A stretch of DNA of 64,000 nt from Microbacterium sp. Leaf151 (GTDB lineage: Bacteria; Actinomycetota; Actinomycetes; Actinomycetales; Microbacteriaceae): positions 501,427 to 565,426 of the forward strand of contig NZ_LMOR01000001.1 of assembly GCF_001424225.1 (NCBI RefSeq). Reading direction: 5' to 3'. Shown piece by piece: positions 31,747 to 40,428 of the stretch. The number at the start of each line of letters is the position of its first letter. The stretch's first letter is position 1. The position numbers and the translations under genes are program-made. The notes under the pieces are model-generated. The model did no database searches and was not told the DNA's origin. It saw only the letters and a program-made list of their open reading frames with translations.

Positions 31747-33072
31747 ATGTCGACTCCCCTCACGACCACCCGTAACGCCGAGATCAGCGAGCGCGACCGC
31801 TCGAGCGTCTTCCACTCGTGGTCGGCGCAGGGCTCGCTCGCCCCGCTCCCCCTCGCCGGCGGCTCGGGTGTGGAGGTGTGGGATGCCGACGGCCGCCGCT
31901 ACCTCGACTTCTCGAGCATGCTGGTCAACGTCAACATCGGCCATCAGCACCCCCGCGTCGTCGCCGCGATCCAGGAGCAGGCCGCACAGCTGACGACCGT
32001 CGCGCCGGCCCACGCGCACGAGATGCGCGCGCACGCCGCCGAGCTGGTGCTGAAACGGGCACCCCAGGGCTTCTCGAAGGTCTTCTTCACCAACGGCGGC
32101 GCGGATGCCAACGAGAACGCCATCCGCATGGCGCGCCTGACCACCGGCCGCGACAAGATCGTGTCGCACTACCGCTCGTACCACGGCAACACGGGCGCTG
32201 CCATCGTCGCCACGGGCGACTGGCGACGGATGCCGAACGAGTACTCGCGCGGCCACGTGCATGTCTTCGGTCCGTACCTGTACCGCTCCGAGTTCTGGGC
32301 CGAGACCCCCGAGCAGGAGTGCGAGCGGGCGCTCCGCCACCTCGAGCGCACCGTGCAGGCCGAGGGGCCCGACACCATCGCGGCGTTCCTGTTCGAGACG
32401 ATCCCCGGCACTGCCGGCATCCTGGTGCCCCCGCCCGGCTACCTCGCCGGGGTGCGCGAGATCGCCGACCGCTACGGCATCCTGCTCATCCTCGACGAGG
32501 TCATGGCGGGCTTCGCGCGCGCCGGGGAGTGGTTCGCGTTCGACGCCTTCGACGTGCGCCCCGACCTCATCACCTTCGCCAAGGGCGTGAACTCGGGCTA
32601 CGTGCCCGTCGGCGGAGTGGTGATCTCGGATGCCGTGGCCGCGGTGTTCGACGACCGCGTATTCCCGGGAGGACTGACGTACTCGGGCCACCCGCTCGCC
32701 GCGGCGTCGATCGTCGCCGCACAGGAGGCGATGACCGACGAGGGTGTGATCGAGAACGCCCGGCGCATCGGCGACGAGGTCATCGGACCGCGGCTGCGCA
32801 CCCTGGCCGAGGAGTCGCCGCTGGTGGGCGAGGTGCGCGGGCGCGGGGTGTTCTGGGCCGTCGAGCTCGTCGCCGACGCCGTCACCCGCGAGCCGCTGGC
32901 CGCCGCCCGTGTCGGTGGCATCAAGGCCGCGATGCTCGAGCGGGGCGTGCTCGGCTTCACCGCCGAGAACCGCGTGCACGTCGTACCTCCCGCCGTCATC
33001 GGCGACGCCGACGCGCACCGCGGCCTCGACGTGCTGGTCGAGGTGCTGCGGGCCGAGGCCGCGCGCGGCTGA
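31747..33072 (+). CDS. class III PLP-dependent aminotransferase (omega-amino acid or taurine type)
   Basis: 441 residues from ATG 31747. Class III features: FTNGGADANENAIRMAR as phosphate-binding region, YRSYHGNTGAAI, LILDEVMAGFARAG, and the PLP lysine K279 in FAKGVNSGYVPVGG; TYSGHPLAAA follows. This group includes taurine-pyruvate, beta-alanine and GABA aminotransferases. Pairing with a divergent PucR regulator favours a catabolic amine or omega-amino acid. The methylmalonate-semialdehyde dehydrogenase gene at 1 would suit beta-alanine breakdown and may have been its neighbour before the island inserted. Confidence 0.85.
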   Translation: MSTPLTTTRNAEISERDRSSVFHSWSAQGSLAPLPLAGGSGVEVWDADGRRYLDFSSMLVNVNIGHQHPRVVAAIQEQAAQLTTVAPAHAHEMRAHAAELVLKRAPQGFSKVFFTNGGADANENAIRMARLTTGRDKIVSHYRSYHGNTGAAIVATGDWRRMPNEYSRGHVHVFGPYLYRSEFWAETPEQECERALRHLERTVQAEGPDTIAAFLFETIPGTAGILVPPPGYLAGVREIADRYGILLILDEVMAGFARAGEWFAFDAFDVRPDLITFAKGVNSGYVPVGGVVISDAVAAVFDDRVFPGGLTYSGHPLAAASIVAAQEAMTDEGVIENARRIGDEVIGPRLRTLAEESPLVGEVRGRGVFWAVELVADAVTREPLAAARVGGIKAAMLERGVLGFTAENRVHVVPPAVIGDADAHRGLDVLVEVLRAEAARG

Positions 33073-33088
33073 CGCGCGCCCCTCGGGG

Positions 33089-33148
33089 TCGAGTGTCCAG
33101 GACACGCCGCGGCCGCCGGTCCGGCACGGCGTGTCGTGGACACTCAAC
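33089..33148. repeat. long palindromic repeat, copy A
   Basis: GAGTGTCCAGGACACGCCG ... CGGCGTGTCGTGGACACTC, arms about 20 bp. Same consensus as 33196-33256 and 33834-33895; lies just after the aminotransferase gene. Confidence 0.75.
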
Positions 33149-33195
33149 GCCGCGCGCCCCGCGCCGCGCCGCGCGCCGCGCCGCGCCCACCTCTC

Positions 33196-33256
33196 GTTGA
33201 ATGTCCAGGAAACGCCGCACGCGCACGGCCGAAGCGGCGCGTCTTGGACACTCAAC
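33196..33256. repeat. long palindromic repeat, copy B
   Basis: GTTGAATGTCCAGGAAACGC and GCGTCTTGGACACTCAAC arms around a GC-rich loop, with several arm mismatches relative to the other copies. Confidence 0.75.
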
Positions 33257-33320
33257 AGGGTGGGGATACCCGACCACGCGCGGCGGGGGGCAACCCGGGC
33301 ATCAGCGCCCGACCGCAGGG

Positions 33321-33737
33321 TCAGCGGCCGGGGGACCGTCGCCGCGTTCGCCAGGCCTTCCAGGCTCCGGTCGACCACAGCGCCCAGATCACCAGCAAAG
33401 GCTGGAAGAGCAGACGGATGCCGCGGGCCAGGTCGGTGTCGAGGCCGAACGCGTCGGTGCCCCGGACGAACTGCTCGATGTTGCCGGGGAAGATCGCGAC
33501 GAAGAAGGCCGCGACGATCCACCCCACGGCCACGCGATAGCGGCGGAGGACGAGGAGCGCGAGTCCGAGCGCGATTTCGACGACCCCGGATGCCACGACC
33601 GTGACGTCGACCGGGAGCGGGAGCCACGACGGCACCTGAGCGACGAAGTCGTCGCGCGCGAACGTGAGGTGCGCGGTGCCGGTGAAGACGAGCGCCGCAC
33701 CGAGCAGCCAGCGGGCGAGGGTGCGGGGCAGGCTCAT
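33321..33737 (-). CDS. DoxX-family membrane protein
   Basis: 138 residues with four predicted membrane helices: WLLGAALVFTGTAHLTF at the start, VVASGVVEIALGLALLVL, VGWIVAAFFVAIFPGNI, and LLFQPLLVIWALWSTG near the end. This spacing and the early FTGTAHL/VEIALGLALL motifs fit DoxX-like small membrane proteins, which are linked to redox balance or are uncharacterised. It stands alone between palindromic repeats. Confidence 0.75.
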   Translation of the reverse strand: MSLPRTLARWLLGAALVFTGTAHLTFARDDFVAQVPSWLPLPVDVTVVASGVVEIALGLALLVLRRYRVAVGWIVAAFFVAIFPGNIEQFVRGTDAFGLDTDLARGIRLLFQPLLVIWALWSTGAWKAWRTRRRSPGR

Positions 33738-33833
33738 CCTCCGAGGGTAAGCCGGGAGCCCCCCGGTCGAGATCGCCCTGACGATCCGACGTCACCGCCT
33801 TCCCGTCGGAAGCGACCCACACAGCCGGACCAC

Positions 33834-33895
33834 GTTGAGTGTCCACAACACGCCGCACGCTCACGCCGGGTGACGGCGTGTCGCGGACACTCAAC
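33834..33895. repeat. long palindromic repeat, copy C
   Basis: GTTGAGTGTCCACAACACGC and GCGTGTCGCGGACACTCAAC arms; the best conserved of the three copies. Lies between the DoxX gene and metI. Confidence 0.75.
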
Positions 33896-33967
33896 GGGGC
33901 GGGGATGCCGCGGCCGCACCGTGCGAGGGCCGCGGGCGCGCGCACCGGGTGAGAGCGAGTCCTGACG

Positions 33968-34627
33968 TCAGCGGCGCAGGATGCGGTGGGCGAGCGCGTT
34001 GCCGAGCAGCTGACCGGCCTGCACGATCACCACGATGATCGCGACCGTCACCCACGTCGCCTGCTGGTTGAACTGCTGGTACCCGTAGATGATCGCGAAG
34101 TTGCCGAGCCCGCCGCCGCCGATGTAACCGGCCATGGCCGACATGTCGACGACCGCGATGAACATGAACGTGTAGCCGAGGATCAGCGGCGCGAGCGCCT
34201 CGGGGATCACCACGCCGAACAGCACGCCGATCCGCCGGGCGCCGACGGCCCGCGCAGCCTCGACGGTGCCGGGGTCGACGGCGACGAGGTTCTGCTCGAC
34301 CACGCGGGCGATCACGACCGTGGCCATGATCGTGATCGGCACGATCGCGGCATCCGTCCCCAGGGTCGTCCCGGTCACCGCGCGGGTGACGGGGGCGACG
34401 GCGGTGAGGAAGATGATGAACGGGATCGGGCGGATGAGATTGATCACGAGGTTCGCGACCGCGAAGACGACCCGGTTCTCGAACAGGTTGCCGGGCCGGG
34501 TGGCGTAGAGCAGCGCCCCGATGACGAGCCCCGCGACGCCGGAGATGAGCAGCGAGACGGCGACCATGTAGACCGTCTCGCCGATGGACTGCAGCAGCAC
34601 CGGGGTGAGGGTGTCCCACTTGTTCAT
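33968..34627 (-). CDS. metI: methionine ABC transporter permease MetI
   Basis: 219 residues from ATG 34627, overlapping the metN stop by four bases. Five or so membrane helices and the permease EAA loop (EAARAVGARRIGVLFGVVIP) are clear; the family-typical MAGYIGGGGLGNFAIIYGYQ ending of the channel region is present. Forms the membrane part of the MetNIQ importer. Confidence 0.92.
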   Translation of the reverse strand: MNKWDTLTPVLLQSIGETVYMVAVSLLISGVAGLVIGALLYATRPGNLFENRVVFAVANLVINLIRPIPFIIFLTAVAPVTRAVTGTTLGTDAAIVPITIMATVVIARVVEQNLVAVDPGTVEAARAVGARRIGVLFGVVIPEALAPLILGYTFMFIAVVDMSAMAGYIGGGGLGNFAIIYGYQQFNQQATWVTVAIIVVIVQAGQLLGNALAHRILRR

Positions 34628-35649
34628 GCGCGCACCTCCCCGGTGGGCACGACGACATCGGTGTGGGCGCGCAGCTCCGCGACGACGGCGCCGAGGTCGT
34701 CGGTGTGCACGCGATAGGTGAGCGTGCCGAGCTGGCGCCCGAGCACGTCGGTGACGCCGCCGTAGACGACGGAGTGACGGGCGCCGTGACGGTGGAACAC
34801 GTTCGAGACGTCTTCGCTGGAGAACTCGTTGATCTCGACGCTGACCAGGTCGCCCCCGCCCGCGGCGAGCGCCGACAGTGTCTCTCCCGCCGGCACGCCC
34901 TGCGTCACCGCGGCGACGAACCGTTTGGTGAGGTCGGCGCGCGGGTGCGCGAACACGCGGTAGGTGTCGCCGCTGTCGACGACGCGGCCGCCGTCCATCA
35001 CGATGACCTGGTCGCAGAGCTCGTGCACGATCGAGATCTGGTGCGTGATGACGACGATCGTGATGCCGAGGCGCCGGTTGATCTCGCGCAGCAGGTCGAG
35101 CACCTCGGCCGTGGTCTGCGGGTCGAGCGCGCTCGTGGCCTCGTCGGCGAGCAGGATGCGGGGGTCGGTCGCAATCGCCCGCGCGATGCCGACGCGCTGC
35201 TTCTGCCCGCCCGACAGGCGCCGTGGGTACTGCTTCGCCTTGTCGCCGATGCCGACGAAGTCGAGCAGCTCGGCGACGCGCTTGTCGCAGTCGGCCTTCT
35301 TCCATCCCGCCACCTTGAGCGGGTAGGCGACGTTCGCCGCGACGGTGCGCGAGGTGAAGAGGTTGAACTGCTGGAAGATCATGCCGACGCTCCGCCGCAG
35401 ATCGCGCAGCTTCGCCTCGGTGGCCGCCCCCACGTCGACGCCGAGCACCTCGACGGTGCCCGACGTCGGCTGCTCGAGCCCGTTCAACAGACGCACCAGG
35501 GTCGACTTACCGGCGCCGGAGTAACCGATCACGCCGACGATCGACCCCTCCTCCACGCTCAGCGACACGTCGTCGACGGCGGTCGTGGAGGAGCGGCGAT
35601 CGGTGCGGAAGCTTTTCGAGACGCCCCGCAGCTCGATGACCGCGGTCAT
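34624..35649 (-). CDS. metN: methionine ABC transporter ATP-binding protein MetN
   Basis: 341 residues from ATG 35649. Walker A GYSGAGKST at 42-50, Q-loop FQQFNLF, signature LSGGQKQR, Walker B ILLADEATSALDP, H-loop VITHQIS. The C-terminal 75 residues are the NIL domain that senses methionine and shuts the transporter. Starts with an ATGA overlap on metQ; order metQ-metN-metI. Confidence 0.93.
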   Translation of the reverse strand: MTAVIELRGVSKSFRTDRRSSTTAVDDVSLSVEEGSIVGVIGYSGAGKSTLVRLLNGLEQPTSGTVEVLGVDVGAATEAKLRDLRRSVGMIFQQFNLFTSRTVAANVAYPLKVAGWKKADCDKRVAELLDFVGIGDKAKQYPRRLSGGQKQRVGIARAIATDPRILLADEATSALDPQTTAEVLDLLREINRRLGITIVVITHQISIVHELCDQVIVMDGGRVVDSGDTYRVFAHPRADLTKRFVAAVTQGVPAGETLSALAAGGGDLVSVEINEFSSEDVSNVFHRHGARHSVVYGGVTDVLGRQLGTLTYRVHTDDLGAVVAELRAHTDVVVPTGEVRA

Positions 35650-36548
35650 CCGTTCTGGGCCTTGAGGGCGTCTTCGAGACCCGTCAGTTCGTCCTGCAGC
35701 TGCGCGCCGGTCCACTCGGTCTTGAACTGCAGGTTGCCCTGGTTCAGCTCGGTGACCGCGGCCTCGACCTCGGGGCTGTGGTACGCCGCCACGAGCTTCT
35801 CCCAGCGCGGGTCGTCCTTCTTGTCGTCGCGCGTGACGAACGCGTTGATGTACGGCGCGAGCTGCGGGTTGTTCAGGTCTTCCTTGAAGATGATGAGCTC
35901 GTCGCCGAGCCCGCCCTTCTGGGCCTGCGTGTTGTTGACGATGGCGGCCTGGGCGCTGCCGTCTTTGAGCGCGGTGACGGTCTGGTTGGTGTCGACGGGG
36001 AGCAGCTCGATCTTCGAGGTGACGATGTCCGCCGGCGTCGAGAGGGCGGTGCCACCGTCCTTGAGGGTGAGCAGCCCCGCTGTCTGGAGGTTCAGCAGGC
36101 CGCGAGCGAGGTTGGTCGGGTTGTTGGGGATGGCGACCTTCGACCCCTCGGGCAGGTCCTTCACATCGGAGTACTGCTCGGAGTACAGCGCGAGCGGGTA
36201 GACCGCGGTGGCGCCGACCGGCACCAGCGAGCCGTTGTTCTCGACGTTGAACTGCGACAGGTAGATGAGGTGCTGGAAGAGGTTCACGTCCAGTTCGCCG
36301 TCCTGCACGCCCTGGTTGAGCTGCACACCGTCGTTGATCGTGCGCACCTCGAGCTCGATGCCCTCATCGGCGAGCTTCTGCGTCAGCACCGCCCAGTGCG
36401 CCTCGGTGCCGTCGTCGGCGCCCAGGACGATGCGCGAGGAGTCGTCGGTGGATGCCGCTCCCCCGGCGCACCCGGTCAGGGCGAGGAGGAGGGCTGCGGA
36501 GGAGGCGCCGAGGATCGTGGCCAGGCGTGCGGTGCGGTGCGAAGTCAT
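35646..36548 (-). CDS. metQ: methionine-binding lipoprotein MetQ (NlpA family)
   Basis: 300 residues. Signal peptide with lipobox LALTGC, then the NlpA fold: DGVQLNQGVQDGELDVNLFQ and the diagnostic AIPNNPTNLARGLLNLQ. Captures methionine outside the membrane and feeds MetNI. First gene of the operon; no SAM riboswitch is recognisable upstream. Confidence 0.92.
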   Translation of the reverse strand: MTSHRTARLATILGASSAALLLALTGCAGGAASTDDSSRIVLGADDGTEAHWAVLTQKLADEGIELEVRTINDGVQLNQGVQDGELDVNLFQHLIYLSQFNVENNGSLVPVGATAVYPLALYSEQYSDVKDLPEGSKVAIPNNPTNLARGLLNLQTAGLLTLKDGGTALSTPADIVTSKIELLPVDTNQTVTALKDGSAQAAIVNNTQAQKGGLGDELIIFKEDLNNPQLAPYINAFVTRDDKKDDPRWEKLVAAYHSPEVEAAVTELNQGNLQFKTEWTGAQLQDELTGLEDALKAQNG

Positions 36549-36590
36549 GGACCCACGTCACCATGCGCTCGACGGACGCCTAAGCCGCGG

Positions 36591-36627
36591 CGTTACGGCC
36601 GGTAACGGGCTGTCACGCGAGGTAACG
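36591..36627. promoter_or_regulatory. GTAACG repeats upstream of metQ
   Basis: CGTTAC (36591-36596) and GTAACG (36602-36607) form an inverted repeat with five-base spacer, and GTAACG recurs at 36622-36627. They lie 43-79 bp upstream of metQ, where an operator or activator site would be expected. The rest of the 349-bp gap to the next gene shows nothing else I can name. Confidence 0.35.
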
Positions 36628-36897
36628 GATTCGTCCGGACGGCATCGTTCGACGATGATCGCGGCACCTCGGGCACCGGCATCCGGGGATCCGTCGCGCG
36701 AGGTTCGGCCGAAGCGGCCTTGGACGCCGGTGACGGATCGTCGGTAGGACGGGGCGCGCGCCCCGCACGCGGAACGCATTTCTAAGAACCCTCTCGTGGA
36801 GGGCTTAATCGCGCTTTACAGGCCGTGGCCAGCATGGGAGACGCGGGACACCCCGCGGATGCGGCGCAACGGGCGCCCACCACCCCAGGAGGCTGCT

Positions 36898-38073
36898 GTG
36901 GTTCACCGGATCGCCCTGTCGTCGCACGACTCCGTCGGGCTCGGACACGTGAGGCGCAACCTCGCCCTCGCCCATTCCCTCACGCGAGCGGTCCCGAGCA
37001 TCGTGGGGGAAGAGGTCACGGGGGTCCTCATCACGGGCCAGGCCTCCGCGACGGCGTTCCCGACCCCGCCCGGGTGGGATTGGGTGGTGGTACCCAGCGT
37101 CTCCGTCGACGACACGGGCTACCGATCCCGGCACCTCGCGGCCGACATCCAGCGGGTCACCGCGATGCGGGCGGGCGTCATCGCCGGGGTGCTGCGGGCC
37201 TTCGCACCCGACCTCTTCGTGGTGGACCGCCATCCCTTCGGGGTGCACGGCGAGCTGCGCAACGCGCTGCGGGATCTTCGCGCCACCCACCCCTCGTGCA
37301 CGACCGTCCTGGGTCTTCGCGACGTGCTCGACCGCCCGGCGGTCGCCCGGGCGGAGTTCCGCACCCTCGGCGGGGCGCGCGCCGTGCGGGAGCACTTCGA
37401 CGCGATCTGGGTGTACGGCGATCCAGCCGTGCACGACCTGCGGCTCAGCGGCGAGACGCCCCCCGGGCTCGCACCGCTCATCAGCTACACCGGCTACCTC
37501 GCGCACGGGCGTCCGAGCCGTCCGGCGCCCGCCGTCGAGGGCCCCTACGTGCTGACCACGGTCGGCGGAGGCTCCGACGGGGTGCACACCGCCGTCGCCG
37601 CGGCCGGCGCCGACCTGCCCGCCGGGCACCGCCACCTCATCGTCACCGGCCCCCAGATGTCGGATGCCGACCGCGATCGGGTGCGCGCGGCGGCGACGCG
37701 GACGGGCGCCGACGTGGTGCAGAGCGTGCCCGACCTGCCGGGCCTGCTCGAGCGCGCCGCCGCGGTCGTGACGATGGGCGGCTACAACACCGTGTGCGAG
37801 GTCATGAGCACCTCGACCCCCGCCCTCGTCGTGCCCCGCTCGGGCCGACGCGACGAGCAGCGCATCCGCGCTCGCGCCCTCGAGCGCGTCGGCGCGATCG
37901 AGACGGTCGGTGCGAACCCCCTCGACAGCGAGGCCATCGCCGCTTTCTTCCGCCGGACCCACCAGACCCGCTGCGCCCGCACCGGCATCGAACTCGACGG
38001 CCTGTCCACGGCCGCCACCCTCTCGGCGCAGCTGCTCGCCCCGACGGAAGGACTCACCGCCCATGCCATCTGA
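36898..38073 (+). CDS. predicted glycosyltransferase (COG4671 type, MurG-like C-terminus)
   Basis: 391 residues from GTG 36898, chosen for CCAGGAGGC just upstream; the frame is open 34 codons earlier. The N-terminal SSHDSVGLGHVRRNLALAHS is the hallmark of the COG4671 group, and the C-terminal MGGYNTVCEVMSTSTPALVV with RDEQRIRA is the GT-B nucleotide-sugar site. No membrane helix. First gene of a six-gene operon in which every joint overlaps or touches, so all products probably act in one pathway. Confidence 0.8.
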   Translation: MVHRIALSSHDSVGLGHVRRNLALAHSLTRAVPSIVGEEVTGVLITGQASATAFPTPPGWDWVVVPSVSVDDTGYRSRHLAADIQRVTAMRAGVIAGVLRAFAPDLFVVDRHPFGVHGELRNALRDLRATHPSCTTVLGLRDVLDRPAVARAEFRTLGGARAVREHFDAIWVYGDPAVHDLRLSGETPPGLAPLISYTGYLAHGRPSRPAPAVEGPYVLTTVGGGSDGVHTAVAAAGADLPAGHRHLIVTGPQMSDADRDRVRAAATRTGADVVQSVPDLPGLLERAAAVVTMGGYNTVCEVMSTSTPALVVPRSGRRDEQRIRARALERVGAIETVGANPLDSEAIAAFFRRTHQTRCARTGIELDGLSTAATLSAQLLAPTEGLTAHAI

Positions 38074-39292
38074 CGCCACCCCCCTGATCGGCTACGTCGT
38101 GAAGATGTACCCGCGCTTCTCCGAGACGTTCGTCGTCACCGAGATCATCGCCCGCGAAGCGCGCGGCGAGTGCCTCGAGATCTTCGCGCTGCGCCCGAGC
38201 GACGACACCCGCTTCCACGCCGAACTCGCCCGCGTGCAGGCGCCCGTCCGCGCCGTCCCCGTGCCGCGTCGCCTGTCGGCCGCGTGGGACGGCCTCCGTC
38301 GCGCGCAGGCCGACCCCCGCCTCGGCCGGGCCGTCGCCCGCCATCTGCCGGAGCTGCTGTCCGTGGAGGCCGACGATGCGCTGCAGGCCGTCGAGGTCGC
38401 CCGGCAGGCGGTCGATCGGCGCATCACCCACCTCCACGCGCACTTCGCCTCGACCGCGACGACCGTGACGCGGTTGGCGGCGATGCTCGCCGGCATCCCG
38501 TACTCCTTCACCGCCCACGCGAAGGACATCTTCCACTCCTCGGTCGACCCGGCCGACCTCGAGCGCAAGCTGTCGGATGCCGCGTTCACGGTGACGGTGA
38601 GCGACTTCAACCTCCGCCACCTCCGCGAGACCTTCCCCGCGGCGGGACGCATCGTGCGCGTCTACAACGGCATCGACCTCGAGCGCTTCCCGTTCGTGGA
38701 GCGCGCACCGCGGTTGGGGACGTGGCGGCTGCTCGCGGTCGGGCGGCTCGTGGAGAAGAAGGGCTTCGGCGTGCTGATCGACGCCGTCGGGCGCCTCCGC
38801 GCCGAGGGGGTGGATGCCACGCTCGACATCGTCGGCGACGGCGAGCTCGCGACCCCGCTGCGCAGACAGGCGGCCGCCTCGCCGGCCATCCGCTTCCTCG
38901 GTCCGCTGCCGCAGGGGGAGGTCTCGGCGCGCCTCCGCGCGGCCGACGTGTTCGTCGCCCCGTGCCTGGTCGGCGCCGACGGCAATGCCGACGGACTGCC
39001 CACCGTGCTCCTGGAGGCCATGGCGAGCGGCATCCCGTGCGTGTCGACGGCGGTCACCGGCATCCCCGAGATCATCGAGGACGGCCGCACCGGCGTGCTG
39101 TGCACGCCCGGCGATGTGGACTCGCTCACCGCGGGGCTGCGCCGCATCAGTCGGCCTGATTACCCCGTCGAGGCGACCACCCGTCGCGCGCGCCGGCTCG
39201 TCGAGCAGCGGTTCGACGCCGCGGCGCAGGCCGAGCGGCTCGCCGAGCTCACCGCGGCCGACGCCGCGACCGACCGGAAGGAGGCGGCGTGA
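38063..39292 (+). CDS. GT4-family glycosyltransferase
   Basis: 409 residues, ATG 38063 inside the end of the previous gene (11-bp overlap). GT-B fold: N-terminal KMYPRFSETFVVTEIIAREA, typical of exopolysaccharide transferases, and C-terminal GRLVEKKGFGVLIDA, GDGELATPLRR and GLPTVLLEAMASGIPCVST with the E-x7-E site. Substrate unknown. Confidence 0.87.
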   Translation: MPSDATPLIGYVVKMYPRFSETFVVTEIIAREARGECLEIFALRPSDDTRFHAELARVQAPVRAVPVPRRLSAAWDGLRRAQADPRLGRAVARHLPELLSVEADDALQAVEVARQAVDRRITHLHAHFASTATTVTRLAAMLAGIPYSFTAHAKDIFHSSVDPADLERKLSDAAFTVTVSDFNLRHLRETFPAAGRIVRVYNGIDLERFPFVERAPRLGTWRLLAVGRLVEKKGFGVLIDAVGRLRAEGVDATLDIVGDGELATPLRRQAAASPAIRFLGPLPQGEVSARLRAADVFVAPCLVGADGNADGLPTVLLEAMASGIPCVSTAVTGIPEIIEDGRTGVLCTPGDVDSLTAGLRRISRPDYPVEATTRRARRLVEQRFDAAAQAERLAELTAADAATDRKEAA

Positions 39293-40428
39293 TGCGCGTG
39301 GCCTATCTCGTCGCCGACCCCGGCGTGCCCGTCTTCGGCACGAAGGGCGCGAGCGTGCACGTGCAGGAGATCGTGCGGGCGTTCCGTTCCCGCGGCGACG
39401 ACGTGACGGTGTACGCCACCCGGTTGGGCGATCACGTCCCCTCCGACCTCGCCGAGGTGCGCGTCGTCGTCCAGCGCGTGCGAGGAGCGGGGGCCGAGCA
39501 GCGCGAGCGCGGCATCCGCGACGCCGTCGACGCTCTCACAGCCGCCATCGTGGCCGACGGGTGCGACCTGGTGTACGAACGGTTCTCGCTCTTCTCGGCC
39601 GGTGGTGCTGACGTCGCCGACGCCCTCGGCGTGCCGGTCGTGCTCGAGGTCAACGCCCCGCTGGTGGAGGAGCAGCGCCGCCACCGCGAGCTGATCGACG
39701 AGCGGGCCGCGGTCGCCATCGCCGGGCGCGCGCTGCAGCGCGCCGACGTGGCGGCCTGCGTCTCCGAGCAGGTGGCGGCCTGGGCGCGGGATCACGGCGC
39801 CCCGCGCCCGCTGGTGGCCCCGAACGGCGTGAACACCGACCGCGTGCGTCCGCCGCTCGTGCGGCGGGCCGACGACGTACCGCCCACCGTCGGGTTCGTC
39901 GGCACGCTCAAGCCCTGGCACGGGGTGGACGTGCTGGTGGATGCCATGGCCGAACTCGCGCGGCGGGGGCGACGGGCGCGGCTGGTCATCGTCGGCGACG
40001 GTCCGCAGCGCGCAGAACTGGAGGCGCAGGCGAAGAGCGAGGGAGTGGATGCCGAGTTCACCGGCGCCGTGGCCCCGGAGGACGTGCCCGCGGTGCTGCA
40101 ACGCCTCGACATCGGCGTCGCGCCGTACCGCGCCGCCGACGACTACTTCTCACCCTTGAAGGTCTCGGAGTACCTCGCCGCCGGCCTCCCCGTCGTGGGC
40201 AGCCGGGTGGGCCAGGTGCCCTCCCTCGTCCGGCACGGGCTCTCGGGGCTGCTGACCACCCCGGGTGATGCCGGCGCGCTGGCCGACGCCCTGCAGACGC
40301 TCGTCGACGACACCGCCCTCTGCCGGCGGATGGCCGATCGGGCCCGCCAACAGGCGGTCGCCGAGCACGGATGGGACGGGGTCCTCACGAGCATCCTGGG
40401 CGACGTGCCGACGGCGGTGGCGTCGTGA
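39289..40428 (+). CDS. GT4-family glycosyltransferase
   Basis: 379 residues, overlapping both neighbours by four bases. The N-terminal DPGVPVFGTKGASVHVQEI is common to GT4 enzymes with nucleotide-sugar donors; the C-terminal half has GTLKPWHGVDVLVDAM, GDGPQRAELE and SPLKVSEYLAAGLPVVGS. Acts next to the previous transferase, presumably on consecutive sugars. Confidence 0.87.
   Translation: MMRVAYLVADPGVPVFGTKGASVHVQEIVRAFRSRGDDVTVYATRLGDHVPSDLAEVRVVVQRVRGAGAEQRERGIRDAVDALTAAIVADGCDLVYERFSLFSAGGADVADALGVPVVLEVNAPLVEEQRRHRELIDERAAVAIAGRALQRADVAACVSEQVAAWARDHGAPRPLVAPNGVNTDRVRPPLVRRADDVPPTVGFVGTLKPWHGVDVLVDAMAELARRGRRARLVIVGDGPQRAELEAQAKSEGVDAEFTGAVAPEDVPAVLQRLDIGVAPYRAADDYFSPLKVSEYLAAGLPVVGSRVGQVPSLVRHGLSGLLTTPGDAGALADALQTLVDDTALCRRMADRARQQAVAEHGWDGVLTSILGDVPTAVAS

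Noticed and set aside
31693..33945. 750-codon minus-strand frame across the aminotransferase gene
   Set aside because: Antisense shadow of a clear class III aminotransferase; it also runs through the palindromic repeats.
36549..36897. SAM riboswitch upstream of metQ
   Set aside because: No conserved riboswitch core or antiterminator pairing is visible; only short GTAACG repeats.
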